A stretch of DNA of 64,000 nucleotides from Liriodendron chinense (taxonomy: Eukaryota; Streptophyta; Magnoliopsida; Magnoliales; Magnoliaceae), in assembly GCA_003013855.2 (NCBI GenBank), contig ML058477.1, positions 1,116,001-1,180,000 on the forward strand. The letters run 5' to 3'. This document shows, in pieces, positions 8,156 to 19,366 of this stretch; the stretch's first letter is position 1, and every line of letters begins with the position of its first letter. The notes beneath the pieces were generated by a model. That model saw only the letters and a list, made by a program, of their open reading frames with translations. It had not been told where the DNA came from and ran no database searches. A program made the position numbers and the translations under genes.

Positions 8156-11100
8156 CTAGGGATAGTATCGTAGCAAGTGTTCCACATGCCAAGGGCGACG
8201 TGCGGGCTTTCCCTGCATGTCTTCAAGGTAGTAAGTACCGGGTCGCACAATCCTGATAACCCGATACGGGCCTTCCCAATTTGGATCCAGCAAACGAGCG
8301 GGAACTCCGAGTCGCTGCCTCAGGACCAAATCTCCAGGCTGGAAGGATCTAGGTCGGATCTTAGCATTTCGATAACGAGCAATACGTTGTTGATATGCTG
8401 CCACTCGTACTTGGGAGGCATTTCTTCGTTCTTCCAAGAGATCGAGATGAAGTCGGAGGTTTTCCTGATTGCTCGCGCGGTCATACCGCTCTATCCGATA
8501 TGAGGGCACTTGAATTTCCACGGGTACTACTGCATCGACACCAAATGCTAAGGAGAAAGGGGTTTCACCTGTTGATGTACAAGCCGTGGTTCTATATGCC
8601 CATAGTACTTCTGGCAGAAGTTCTGGCCACACACCTTTACATTCACCTAACTTGGTTTTTAAATGGTGCTTGATGATCTTATTCACTGCCTCGACCTGCC
8701 CATTCGCCTGAGGATGATATGGAGAAGTGCGGAGATTACGTATCTTCCATTTGTCACAAAATTCATCAAAGGCCGCGTTGTCAAACTGCGTTCCGTTGTC
8801 GGTAATTATAATGTGAGGGAGTCCGAAACGGCATATGATATTTCTCCATATGAACTTGGTAGTTTGTTTCTCAGTAATCTTGGCTAATGGTTCTGCCTCG
8901 GCCCATTTGGTGAAGTAATCAACCGCCACAATTGCGAACTTATTTTGTCCCTTCCCCATGGGCAAGGGTCCAATGATATCGACCCCCCACTAAGCGAAAG
9001 GCCAAGGGCTATCAACTGGAGTCATCCGTTCGGATGGTACATGAGGTATAGGTGAATAACGTTGGCACTTGTCACATTTTTTAGAAAGTTCAATCGCATC
9101 TGCTTTCATAGTGGGCCAATAATATCCTTGCTGCATCGCCTTATATGCTAGGGATCGCCCCCTGGGGTGATTACCACATGCCCCCTGGTGTACTTCGTCT
9201 AGAACACGAAGGGCTTCTTCTGGATGAAGACACCTTAAATAAGGCAAGGAAAAGCTCTTGCACAACAAAATTCCGTCTTACAAGGTATACCTGGCAGCCC
9301 GAAGGCGAATTTGTCTTACAGCTTTCTTGTCCTCTGGTAGGTATCCGTCTCTGAGATACAGGATGATGGGATCCATCCAGCATGGAGATGATTGTACCGA
9401 TATTACTTGCTCGAGAGTTGCTTGGTCGATACTTAGGTTCTGACGATGCTCGATGGGGACCGAATGTGATAACTCAGATTCTGGTGCAGAGGCAAGCTTT
9501 GCCAGGGAATCGGCAAGTTGGTTCTTCTCGCGAGGAATATGAATTATTTCATAAGTCTTCAGTTTTGCGAGCAGGATGAGGACACGAGACTTGTATAAGG
9601 CCATCCTTTCTTCTTTGGCCTCGAATTCACCAAGGACTTGGTTGACAATGAGCTCGGAATCGCTATGACTTGACAGATTCTGAATTGCAAGGACAATGGC
9701 CAATTCGAGGCCGACGATCAGGGCTTCATATTCTGCTTCATTATTCAAGATACGAGAATCGAAACGCAGAGCATATTGGAAATGCGACCCGTCGGGAGCC
9801 ACTAAAATCAGGCCCGCTCCACTGCCACTGGCCCGTGACGACCCGTCCACGAAGAGTGACCAAGGAGGCTGGTCGCTGGTCATGGTATTATCATCAGGAG
9901 AGTATGTGAATTCGGTGATGAAGTCAGCCATGGCCTGGCCCTTGACTGCGGTCCTAGGGTAGAATGAGATATCGTGCTCGCTGATCTCGACTGCCCATTT
10001 AGTTAAGCGTCCGGAAGCCTTAGGTTTTTTAAGGACTTGCCGCAGTGGATGATTCGTTGGTACTAGAATAGCGTGGGCTTGAAAGTATGGTCGCAGTTTT
10101 CGAGCTGTCGTGACTAAGGCTAGGGCCAGCTTCTCCATATCAGAATACCTAGTTTCTGCATCAACCATTGCTCGACTGATATAATAAATGGGCCTTTGCA
10201 CCCCAGAATCTTCTCTTATTAAAGTGGCGCTAACGGCCGTAGTGGACACAGAGAGATAAATAATGAGTTGCTCATGTGCTACAGGTTTAGATAAAATGGG
10301 GGGTGTGCTCATATATAGCTTCAATTGTTGAAAGGCCTCCTCACATTGTAGCGTCCATTTCCAATCAGACTTGGCCGTTGCACGAAGGAGTTTGAAGAAT
10401 GGTAAACACTTGTCAGATGCTCGCGAGATGAACCTGTTCAACGATGCAATGCGACCAGCCAGACGCTGGACGTCCTTCAGAGTGGTGGGGGATTTCATCT
10501 CTATCAATGCTTTTATCTTTTCAGGATTTGCCTCAATTCCGTGCTGGCCAACCATGAACCTGAGAAATTTCCCTGCAGACACACCGTACGCACATTTTTC
10601 TGGGTTCAATTTCATTTGATACCTCCTCATTAGATCGAAGGCTTCTCGAAGATCAGAAATATGATCATCTTCTACAGTGCTTTTCACGAGCATGTCATCA
10701 ACATAAACTTCCATATTCCTACCAATTTGAGCAGCGAATATTTTGTTGACGAGACGTTGATAAGTGGCCCCTGCATTTTTAAGACCGAACGGCATTACCT
10801 GGTAGCAATATAATCCCCGATCTGTGATGAAGGCGGTATGCTGGCTAGCAGGTGGATGCATCATGATCTGGTTGTAACCAGAATAAGCATCCATAAAACT
10901 GAGCAGAGCGTGTCCAGCTGTTGAATCGACCAACTGGTCAATCCGCGGGGTCGGGAAGCTATCTTTGGGGCATGCTTTGTTTAAATCTGAATAGTCGACG
11001 CACATTCTCCATTTGCCATTAGCTTTCCGGACGAGGACCACGTTCGCGACCCACTCTGGGTAGTCTACTTCTTTTATGAAATTAACCGTGAGTAGCTTCT

Positions 11101-13638
11101 CGACTTCAACTTTGATCGCCATTTGTCTTTCTGCAGTGAAGGCACGTCGACGCTGGTGTACGGGCTTATGTTTCGGGTCGATATTAAGACGATGTACAAT
11201 GACATTGGGGTCGATGCCTGGCATATCTTTATGAGACCAAGCGAACACGTCCTGATATTCGGTGAGGAAACGGACCAGATCTTCATGATGGACGCTGGTT
11301 AAAGAGGATCTAATGTATACGACCCTGGACGGGTCACCTTTGGTTAAGTGAATCGCCACTGTTTCTTCCCTAGGAGTTCCTGCTTGGAGAGTATTCTCTC
11401 TCGGATCCAACGAAGTGTTGGTGGGAGAGTTGGGTGAACCCTGCGATATCTCCATAACGGGCGTCGCTTGAGCCTTCTTTCGATCTTGTAGGGCTATCTG
11501 GTAGCAAGACCGTGCCTCTTGTTGACTTCCTCGCACAACCCCGATACCATTTGGGGTAGGGAATTTGACACACAGATATGAAGGGTACAAGGCTGCCCCA
11601 ACCTTAGTAAGAGACGGCCGCCCCAGAATGGCGTTATATGCTAATTTTCGATCCACCACGAGGAAGTTTACGAAGACGGTAGTCTTCGCTGGACTTTCTC
11701 CAAAAGTAACTGGGAGATCGATGCTTCCTTCAGGTGTTACTACCTCACCTCCGAAGCTGACGAGGGGGGTTGATACTGGCTTGAGAAGGCTTCTGGCAAG
11801 TGCCATTTTGTTGAAAGCCTCCAAGTATAGAATATCGGCTGAGCTACCTGTATCCACCATAATTTGATGTGTCAGATAATTTGATACCTTCAATGTGACT
11901 ACGATGGAGTCTTCGTGAGGGAAGTGAATTCCCTTTGCATCTTCAAGAGTGAAGGAAATTGGAGGATGGCTGGTTTTTGACGAGCTAGACGTCTGTTCCA
12001 GCCAGTAGATTTGCTGGGGTTCTTTGGACGCCTTTCGAGCGTATGCTTTTCTTGAAGCTTGAGAATCGCCCCCGCAAGTTGGTCCTCCGATGATGGTGCG
12101 GATTTCTCCCGTAGGCTCAGCGTCCTCTTGGTCAGTTTGATAATGAGGTTGTTCCTTTTGGCGAGACGAGGTGTTCGCCCTTTCTGGTGATCAATTTTTA
12201 CGAGCAACATAATCCTAGAGATAGCCTTTTCAAATAAGGGCTTCGATATGGTCTCGTAGAGAGATGCAGTCCTGGGTTCTATGCCCATGATCTTTGTGGA
12301 AGTAACAGAACTTGCTCTTGTCTCTCTTCTCGGGATCGGATTTGATCTTTGTAGGCCACTTCACATATGGCTTGTGTTTAATCTCCATTAAGACCTTTTC
12401 ATGAGATCGATTGAGAGGAGTGTAGTTATGATATTTAACAGAATAAGGCTTCTTGGGAGAACGATCGCGTTGATCACGACGATATTTTTTATCTATAGAG
12501 GAAGCTCCTTCTGGCTTGCGTTTCTTACCCTGTACTCCATGACGCGTCAATGCGACTTCTTCTGCATTGATATACTTCTGAGCTTTGGCTTGGAACTCTG
12601 CCATAGTTTTTGGAGGGCTCTTATCTAAAGCAAACCTGAATTTCTCGCTCGTTATTCCGGCTATGAGGGCTGTAAGACCTTTTTCTTCAGTATAACCCTC
12701 AGTTTGAACGGCTTCGGCAGTAAACCGTACTGTGAACTCCTTCATTGTCTCCCCATGCTGTTGTTTCAGATCCATCAAATGGGAGGCTGGCTTCTTAGTG
12801 CGAATGCTTCCCATGAATTGAGAAAGGAATAATTTCGATAACTGGGAAAAGGAACTGATGGAACGAGGCTTTAATCCTCGGAACCACGTACGAGCTGCTT
12901 CCTTCAACGTTAGGGAGAAAGCCCTACACATGATTTCTGAGCCATGTCCCTCCAACTCCATGAGAGACCTGTATGTTTCTAGGTGTTCAAGAGGATCACC
13001 GGTGCCCGTATACGGGGTGATAACAGCGTTCGATACTTTTTAGGTAACGGTGCCTCCATAACCTCGCTAGTAAAGGGAGACTCGGATTGATGTATCGCCG
13101 CCATGACGGTAGATGGCCGATTTTCCTGGTATCGCTGTTCCATGACATCAAAACGATCATGGATTCTTTTGAGATCTCCTTCCCATGGTAAGGTATAGCC
13201 TGAAGTTTCGGCGGTGGAGCCCTGAGGTTGAGGTTGTCGAGACGAACTAAAATGTATAGAATGTGGAGACGGCACAGGGAGATGGCTTCCAAGTGGTGGG
13301 ACCTGTGGTTCGTCCATAGAATGTCTGGATGCCACTGGTATGGGCTGCGGTGGTAACCTCTCGGAAGGTTGTCTTTGTGGTTCAGGGAAATGCTGATCAA
13401 GCCGATTCGACAGGGCCTGAACTCCGGCATTTAGAGTTAGAAGAGTATTTCCGAGGAAACGCAGGACATCGTCTTGATTTTCAGAAGCTTCCAATAATGG
13501 GTTTGCTGATGGCATATTTGGCGCTCCTTGAGGGATGTTCGTCGAAGCAGGTGGAAGGGTAGGTACGGATTCCGTCTCATCGGGCGGAGGTGGTGCCTGC
13601 CTTGAAGTCGAAGGATGAACAGCCTTTTTAGGAGGCAT
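8156..13638 (-). pseudogene. gag-pol: G1 gag-pol polyprotein (Tat lineage), decayed
   Basis: This reads as a single gag-protease-RT-RNase H-integrase polyprotein for cytoplasmic particle assembly and nuclear integration. Visible signatures are the gag zinc knuckle (CYFHKDHGHRTQDC, about 12280-12310), protease VDTGSSADIL (about 11840-11870), RT block YVDDMLVKS (about 10690-10715), RNase H LFVDGSSRASG (about 9850), integrase zinc-binding H and C residues (about 9080-9210), and the D,D,E core VDYFTKWAE, TDNGTQFD and NGQVEAVNK (8650-8940). Breaks relative to G2 include stops at about 8987, 9275, 12185, 12215 and 12231, all explicable as CAG/CAA/CGA to stop. There is also a 1-bp deletion near 13033. 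No full-length protein can be made. Confidence 0.9.
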
Positions 13639-13700
13639 CGCCGAAGGATTTTTATCGGTGGTTAGAACAATTGATTTCGACGATCACGTCGTTCCCACAG

Positions 13701-13710
13701 ACGGCGCCAA
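13701..13710 (-). other. G1 primer binding site
   Basis: On the minus strand TTGGCGCCGT lies two bases inside the 5' LTR and is followed by CTGTGGGAACG. This is the characteristic start of Tat-lineage internal regions. Confidence 0.85.
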
Positions 13711-13712
13711 AT

Positions 13713-14871
13713 TGTTAACGTCAGATTTTGTAACTGGATCCTCCGGACGTTCACCTTCTTTCCAATAATGCTTCCTCCGCCGATCCTGAAAGAAAACAGA
13801 CAGCGACTAAGGGTGGCTGGGACCCAGCCGTTAGCCCTCCGATGCTTAAGTCAGGTAAAGCAAGAAGAATAGCCAGGCAAAACGGGACAGAGATTGAATA
13901 TTGTGTGTACCTTTCTCTTAATGGAGTCATCCCTTTATATAGATCTAAAGTGATTCAATCTGTCACGTAAGACATCGAGATCCCGCTGATTTCGTGTACG
14001 ATACGAGATCCTGCTGATTTCGTGGGATAAGATCCTTATCCTTAGAGGCGAGATCTAACCCAATTACTTATTTCGGTAATCACGTTCCTTGATAGCAATC
14101 CCTTGAGATTCGGAACCACGAGAAGATAAGCCCAAAATCAACCTATACAGGCTGCTGGTAGGCGTAGTAGTAGCGCTGATCGCTCATGTTGAGCTGGAAG
14201 CCGTAGTTGGAGTCATAGCCGGCGAAAAGGAAGGAGACGCCGACGGGACGGAAACCAACGAACCGGGTATAGCCCTGCTTGGTGTCACAGAGGGATTGGA
14301 CAAGCTGCTCGACTGAAATCGGGTGCTGGTATTGAAGGCTAAATGGTGTTGCCACAGAAAAAGCTGTTCGTATGTTGGAATATGGTCGCGAGTCCTAGTG
14401 CTCGCTCATTTGGATGTAACCCTTTTTAATGACTTGCGAGAAGGTCTGCTCGCAGATCGAGAATGGGAACCTCTGCTTTGCTTTATCTGACTATCGGCTA
14501 TGGGAGCTCGAGGCCTTGCGAATAGATGCTCCGTATTTGTCCATCTGCGACTCTCGATCAGCTTATCTCGAGAGTCGAATGGGCGTCCCGCACTTACCCA
14601 TTTTGCGACTCTCGAGCAGATGATCTCGAGAGTCGAGTGGGTGTCCCGAACTTATCCAGTCTACGACTCTCGCTCAGATGATCTCGAGAGTCTAATGGGT
14701 ACTTTCGTATTTACCCGATCTGCGACTCTCGCTCAGATGATCTCGAGAGTCTAATAGGTACTTCCGTATTTACCCGATCTGCGACTCTCGATCAGATGAT
14801 CTCGAGAGTCGAATGGGCGTCCGTGTAAAATCTTAATAGCTGAGTTGATCTCCATTATTTTGCCTATAACA
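13713..14871 (-). mobile_element. G1 5' LTR
   Basis: It pairs with the LTR at 3803-4958 and is the promoter copy for gag-pol, with TATA at about 13934-13943 on the minus strand. It retains the full five-unit hairpin array (about 14530-14825), including the CTCGAGAG in the last unit that the 3' copy lost. Confidence 0.95.
14179..14331 (-). pseudogene. Captured proteasome alpha-4 (PAC1 type) fragment in the G1 5' LTR
   Basis: This is the second copy of the 51-codon fragment, at the same LTR position. The Cys of LCDTKQGYT is intact here, but VEQL is preceded by IS instead of IP, and GG after the YTR block is replaced by VG. The frame is still open despite the LTR divergence. The duplication follows from LTR synthesis, so the capture predates this insertion. 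Confidence 0.85.
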
Positions 14872-14876
14872 AGGCC

Positions 14877-17800
14877 AAAGACATCACCTACCATCTTTCT
14901 AAAAGGTGAATCTTCGCATTCCAAGAATGAAAATCAGAAAGAGTTTAAAAAATCTATTTCTAAAAGTCCAAAACCTTTTCGAAAGATTTTAAAAATATCA
15001 GCCAACAACAAAGGTAATTCCAGAATCATAGGCTTACTCAAAGAACTCTTGATACGAAGTAGGAGAAAAGGAAGACAAATGTCTCATTCTCCTTAAGAAA
15101 AGAAGGATCCACCTAAGTCCAAAATCATTATAAAGTGGGTTCCTAAAAACAAATGTTTAGTGATTCACACTGCTTTCAAAGCCAGTAGTCATTCAAAATG
15201 GTACTTGGATAGTGGTTGTTCAAGACATATGACAGGTGACAAATGTATATTATCGAACATCAACGAGATTGATGAAGGCACTGTCACTTTCGGAGATTGT
15301 AGCCATTGTAAAATCATTGGCCAAGGTAATGTTCAACTCCCTAATCTTCTTTTGTTTAAAAATGTTTTATATGTTGATGAATTAAAGTATAACTTGCTTA
15401 ATATTTCACAAATCTGCAATAATAATCATAATGTAGAATTTTCTGATCGCGGATGTGAAATTCAAAATAAAACAAGAGATGTAATTTTACATGGTCACAG
15501 GACGTCTGAAAATTGCTACATAATTTATCAAAGTTGCTCAAAGAAGTATTCATGTTACATGGCCCAAGTTGATGAATCTGAATGTTGGCATCAACGACTT
15601 GGACATGTGAACTTCAAAGACTTATATAAATTGAGTAAAATAGATCACTTACGTGATTTACCCAAACTAAGAAAGAAAGAAAACAAAATATGTGGCTCAT
15701 GTCAAGTTGGCAAATAAATAAGTTGCCATAAGAAAATAAACTCTTTAGCCACATCTAGACCCCTTGAACTTCTCCACATGGATTTAGTTGGATTAACTCG
15801 AACGGAGAGTAAAGGTGGTAAAAGGTACTTCTTAGTTATAGTTGATGACTTTACTCGATTCTCTTGGGTAGCTTTTCTAAGAGAATAGTTTGAAACATTT
15901 GATGAAGCCAAAAAGATCATCAAACGAATTCAGATTGAAAATAATTATGTGTCACTAGAATCAGAAGTGATTATGGAACTGAATTTAAAAATAACAATTT
16001 TCAGAAGTACTGTGAAGATCATGGTATTTTACATGAGTTTTCTGCTCCAAAAACACCTTAGCAAAATGGAATTGTTGAGAGAAAGAATAGAGTTTTACAA
16101 GAGATGGCAAATGTTTTACTAAATAGTAAAAATTTACCAAAGAGTTTTTTTTACTGAAGCTGTGAATACTACTTGTTACATTGCTAATCATGTGTATGTT
16201 AGAGCGGGTAAGAATAAGACACCGTATGATAAGAAACCACCGATGAAACATTTTTGAATTTTCAAAAGCTTGTGTTACATTTTACATGACCGAAAACATG
16301 TTGAAAAGTTTGATGCTAAAAGAGATGAAGGCATTTTTCTAGGGTATGCTACAAACAATTATGCATATCAAGTTCTAAATAAAAGAACTGGAGTCATTCA
16401 AGAATCCATGAATGTGGTCATTAACGACCAAGATCAAAACTCCAGCTCTTTTAAGGATGATGATGATATAGAAATATCACCATCTAATCCAAATGAAGTT
16501 GAACTCCGATAATTGGAGTCAATTAGAAGAGATTTGTAGTCAAGTATGCTTTACATCACAAATAGAACTATCCAACGTAAATGAAGCACTAGCTAATGAA
16601 AATTGAATTTTAGCCATGTAAGATGAGCTGAATCAATTTGTTCGGAATGATGTATGATATCTTGTTCCACGTCCATCTGATAAGAATGTAGTGGAATAAA
16701 GTGAATTTTAAAAAATAAATCAGATAAACTTAGAAATATTATTAGGAAAAAGGCTCGTTGGTTGCACAAGGGTACACTTAAATTGAAGGCATGGATTATG
16801 ATGAAACCTTTGCACCAGTTGCTCGCCTTGAATCTATAAGATTGTTCATATCTATTGCTTATTTTAAACGTTTTAAAATTTATCAAATGGATATGAAAAG
16901 TGCTTTTCTCAATGGTCATTTACATGAGTAAGTGTATGTTGAACAACTTAAAGGATTTGAAGATCCAAAACTTCCAAATCATTTATTTCGACTTAAGAAA
17001 GTTTTTTATGGTCTAAAACAAGCACCAAGCGCATGATATGATAAATTGACCCAATTTTTAATTAACCATGATTTTTAAATGGTTAATGTAAACAAAACTC
17101 TATTTGTCAAACATTCAAACAATGATATTTTGATTATACCGATATATGTAGATGATATTATATATGGATCAACTTCTACTAATCTGTCTTTCAAGTTTGC
17201 AGAACTGATGAAGTCTGAATTTGAAATGAGTATGGTTGGTGAACTAAACTACTTTCTTGGATTTCAAGTCAGACAGCTGAAAGAAGGTATCTTTTTATTT
17301 AAAACTAAGTATGCTCAAAGCTTAGTTAAGAATTTTGGTTTAGATAATGGAAGAAATTATGATTCTCCAATGAACACTACACTGCGATTATAAAAAAATG
17401 AACTTGGTAAGAGTGTAGACTCTCACTTATATAGAAGTATATATGATTGGTAGCTTCCTGTACTTAACTGCTAGTAGACCTGATATTGCATTTAGTGTAG
17501 GTGTGTGTGTTAGATATCAATCTGATCCCAAAGAATCACATTTAACTGCTGTGAAACACATACTTCAATATCTTTCTAATTCAACTAATCTTGGACTATG
17601 GTATCGATGTGATACTTCATATCAATTAGCAGGATATTCTGATGTTGATTGGGCTAGTAATGTTGATGATAGGAAATCAATAAGTGGTGCATGTTTCTAT
17701 ATCGGTAATTGTCTTATCTCGTGGATGAGTAAGAAACAAAATTTAGTTTCTTTATCAACTGCAGAAGCTGAATACATCGCTGCAGGAAGTGCATGTACAC

Positions 17801-18064
17801 AACTTATGTGGATGAAAAGAATGCTAGTTGATTATGGGACATCATAAGATACTATGTACCTATATAATGATGACACCAGTGTAATTAATATATTAAAAAA
17901 TCCCATTCAACATTCTCGGACAAAACACATTGACATTCGGTATCGTTATATCCGAGATCACGTTGAAGAAAAGTTAGTAACGATAGAATATATTCATACT
18001 GAAAATCAATAGCAGACATTCTTACTAAGCCATTTGATAATACAAGATTTTTGAAACTAAGAAA
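14877..18064 (+). pseudogene. pol: C1 pol (protease, integrase, reverse transcriptase, RNase H), degenerate
   Basis: Domain order is the copia order. The protease is at about 15190-15330 (WYLDSGCSRHMTGD, GTVTFGD). The integrase zinc-binding region is at 15580-15710 (CWHQRLGHVNFKDLYK, ending CGSC). A decayed integrase core follows (15770-16260, MDLVGLT..SRGG and RFSWVAF-type blocks). RT is at 16780-17390 (FAPVARLESIRL, YGLKQAPS, IYVDDIIYGS). RNase H is at 17440-18064 (SRPDIAFSVG, STAEAEYIAAG, ADILTKPFDN after frameshift). There are many internal stops and at least two frame changes. The RNase H tail is split by G2 and resumes at 28611. Confidence 0.85.
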
Positions 18065-18453
18065 TGTTAATGTCAGATTTTGTAATGAGATCCTCCGACT
18101 TTGCTCCTTCACTCCATCAGGGATTTCACCACCAGACCTGAAACAAGACAGCAAATAAGGGTGGCTGGGGCTCAGCCGTTAGCCCTCCGATGCTTAAGTT
18201 AGGCCACAGTAAGAAGAGAAGCCAAGCAAAACGGGACTAAGATTGAATGATGTGTGCGTACCTTTCTCCTCATGGAGTCACTCCCTTATATAGATCTGAG
18301 GCTAGCCAATTTTGTTACATAAGATATCGAAATCCCGATGATATCGCGTACGATACTGAAATCTCGCTGATTTCGGAGGACAAGATCCTTATCCTCAAAG
18401 GTAGTATCTATCCTAATAACTCCTTCCGGCAATCACGTTTCTTGATAGCAATC

Positions 18454-18500
18454 GAAAAGGAAGGAGATGCCGAAAGGAAGAAGACCATCCGAACCAAAAG
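18454..18500 (-). pseudogene. Decayed remnant of the captured proteasome fragment in the G2 LTR
   Basis: On the minus strand the reading is GSDGLLPFGISFLF, resembling the GGLRPFGVSFLFAG block of proteasome alpha-4. It lies in the same LTR context as in G1: both are followed in sense by ATTGCTATCAAG and the TTGCCG block. It is short, and the flanking codons no longer match. The equivalent in the 5' LTR is at about 28123-28169. Confidence 0.5.
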
Positions 18501-18549
18501 ACTCAGGACTATTCTGATGCCGGGAGCTGCTCGTGTAAGGATGCTCGCT

Positions 18550-18887
18550 TTCGTGAAGTGCGACCCCTCCTGACGAGCCCGAGCAGAGCTGCTCGCATCA
18601 GGGACGCGCGACCTCTTCTAAAGAGCACGAGCCGAGCTGCTCGCATCCGGGACGCGCGACCTCTTTAAAGAGCACGAACCGAGCTGCTCGCATCCGGGAC
18701 GCGCGACCTCTTCTAAAGAGTACGAGCCGAGCTGCTCGCATCAGGGACGCGCGACCTCTTCTAAAGAGTACGAGCCGAGCTACTCGCATCAGGGACGCGC
18801 GACCCCTTCTGAGGAGCACGAGCCGAACTGCTCGCATCCCGGAGACGCGATCCCTTTTCGCGAGTACGACCTGGACTCCTCGCATTC
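18550..18887. repeat. 48-bp tandem repeat in G2 U3, about seven copies
   Basis: GAGCTGCTCGCAT-type blocks recur at 18588, 18636, 18683, 18731, 18779, 18827 and about 18875, so the period is 47-48 bp. Units contain inverted CGAGC and GCTCG arms plus ACGCGCGACC. The second copy is in the 5' LTR (about 28219-28556). It occupies the same U3-proximal place as the unrelated 58-59-bp array of G1. Confidence 0.9.
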
Positions 18888-18936
18888 ATATGGTCACGAC
18901 CCTTCACTTCTTGCCAGACTGTATTAGCCTACAACA

Positions 18937-18950
18937 GAAGCCCCCCAAAC
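18937..18950 (-). other. G2 polypurine tract
   Basis: On the minus strand GGGTTTGGGGGGCTTC ends at the 3' LTR boundary, matching the G1 tract in position and composition. Confidence 0.7.
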
Positions 18951-19103
18951 CCTTGGTATTGAAGAACTATGCCAAGGGTTTGCTAGTGTTGACAGCTGGG
19001 TTCTGGGAGACAATCGCGCATGATTCACTTATCGTGCTTCCGCATTTATGATGACCAGCTTTTGCGCAGCTTTCTCTGCCGCCAGAGATGAAGCGTCAGG
19101 TGC

Positions 19104-19204
19104 CACGTGTTTCCGTATTTAACGCTAGCGTCCGTTCGTCTGACGTGCCGGATGAGAATCTGCCGCGTGTCCAGCAAATCAAGCGGAATGATTGCATATA
19201 AATA
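19104..19204 (+). promoter_or_regulatory. Internal promoter of the G2 antisense gene
   Basis: CACGTG is at 19104-19109 and TATAAATA at 19197-19204. The ATG follows 170 bp after the TATA box. Spacing and the GCGGAATGATTGC block match G1 although the surrounding sequence has diverged. This suggests selection on a genuine promoter separate from the LTR. Confidence 0.65.
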
Positions 19205-19366
19205 TCGGACTTAGAGAAATTCCTTCATTTTCGAATTCCATTGCTGCAGAGTTTTCTTCTTCTTCTTCCTTCTTCTTCTTCCTCTATTCTGGAGTGAAAA
19301 ACCTCTTTACGGAGGTACCCTTCTTTCTTTTTTCTCTTTCATTTCATCTTCCATCTCCCTTTTATA

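Larger units (their letters stand above)
3803..14871 (-). mobile_element. G1: Tat-lineage Ty3/gypsy retrotransposon with antisense gene
   Basis: This 11,069-bp element has LTRs of 1156 bp (left) and 1159 bp (right) and a perfect 5-bp target duplication, AGGCC (3798-3802 and 14872-14876). Gag-pol reads on the minus strand, so the right LTR is the 5' LTR. By eye about 25 differences separate the LTRs (roughly 2 percent), which makes it clearly older than G2. Sense order is 5' LTR, primer site TTGGCGCCGT, gag-PR-RT-RNase H-IN, then a gene on the opposite strand, then purine tract and 3' LTR. That layout is known for the Tat lineage. The coding regions carry several nonsense mutations and at least two frameshifts. 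Confidence 0.95.
18065..18936 (-). mobile_element. G2 3' LTR
   Basis: On the plus strand it starts TGTTAATGTC and ends GCCTACAACA. In sense it has a 48-bp repeat array at the U3 start, then a remnant of the captured proteasome sequence, then TATA (CTATATAAGG, about 18286-18294), then the conserved GGCTGAGCCCCAGCC stem block. Confidence 0.95.

Noticed and set aside
18598..18885. 95-codon minus-strand frame with repeated RRGRASLMR-type units (also at 28267-28554)
   Set aside because: It is a by-product of the 48-bp tandem repeat, which is a multiple of three, in the LTR U3. It has no start context and no family resemblance.
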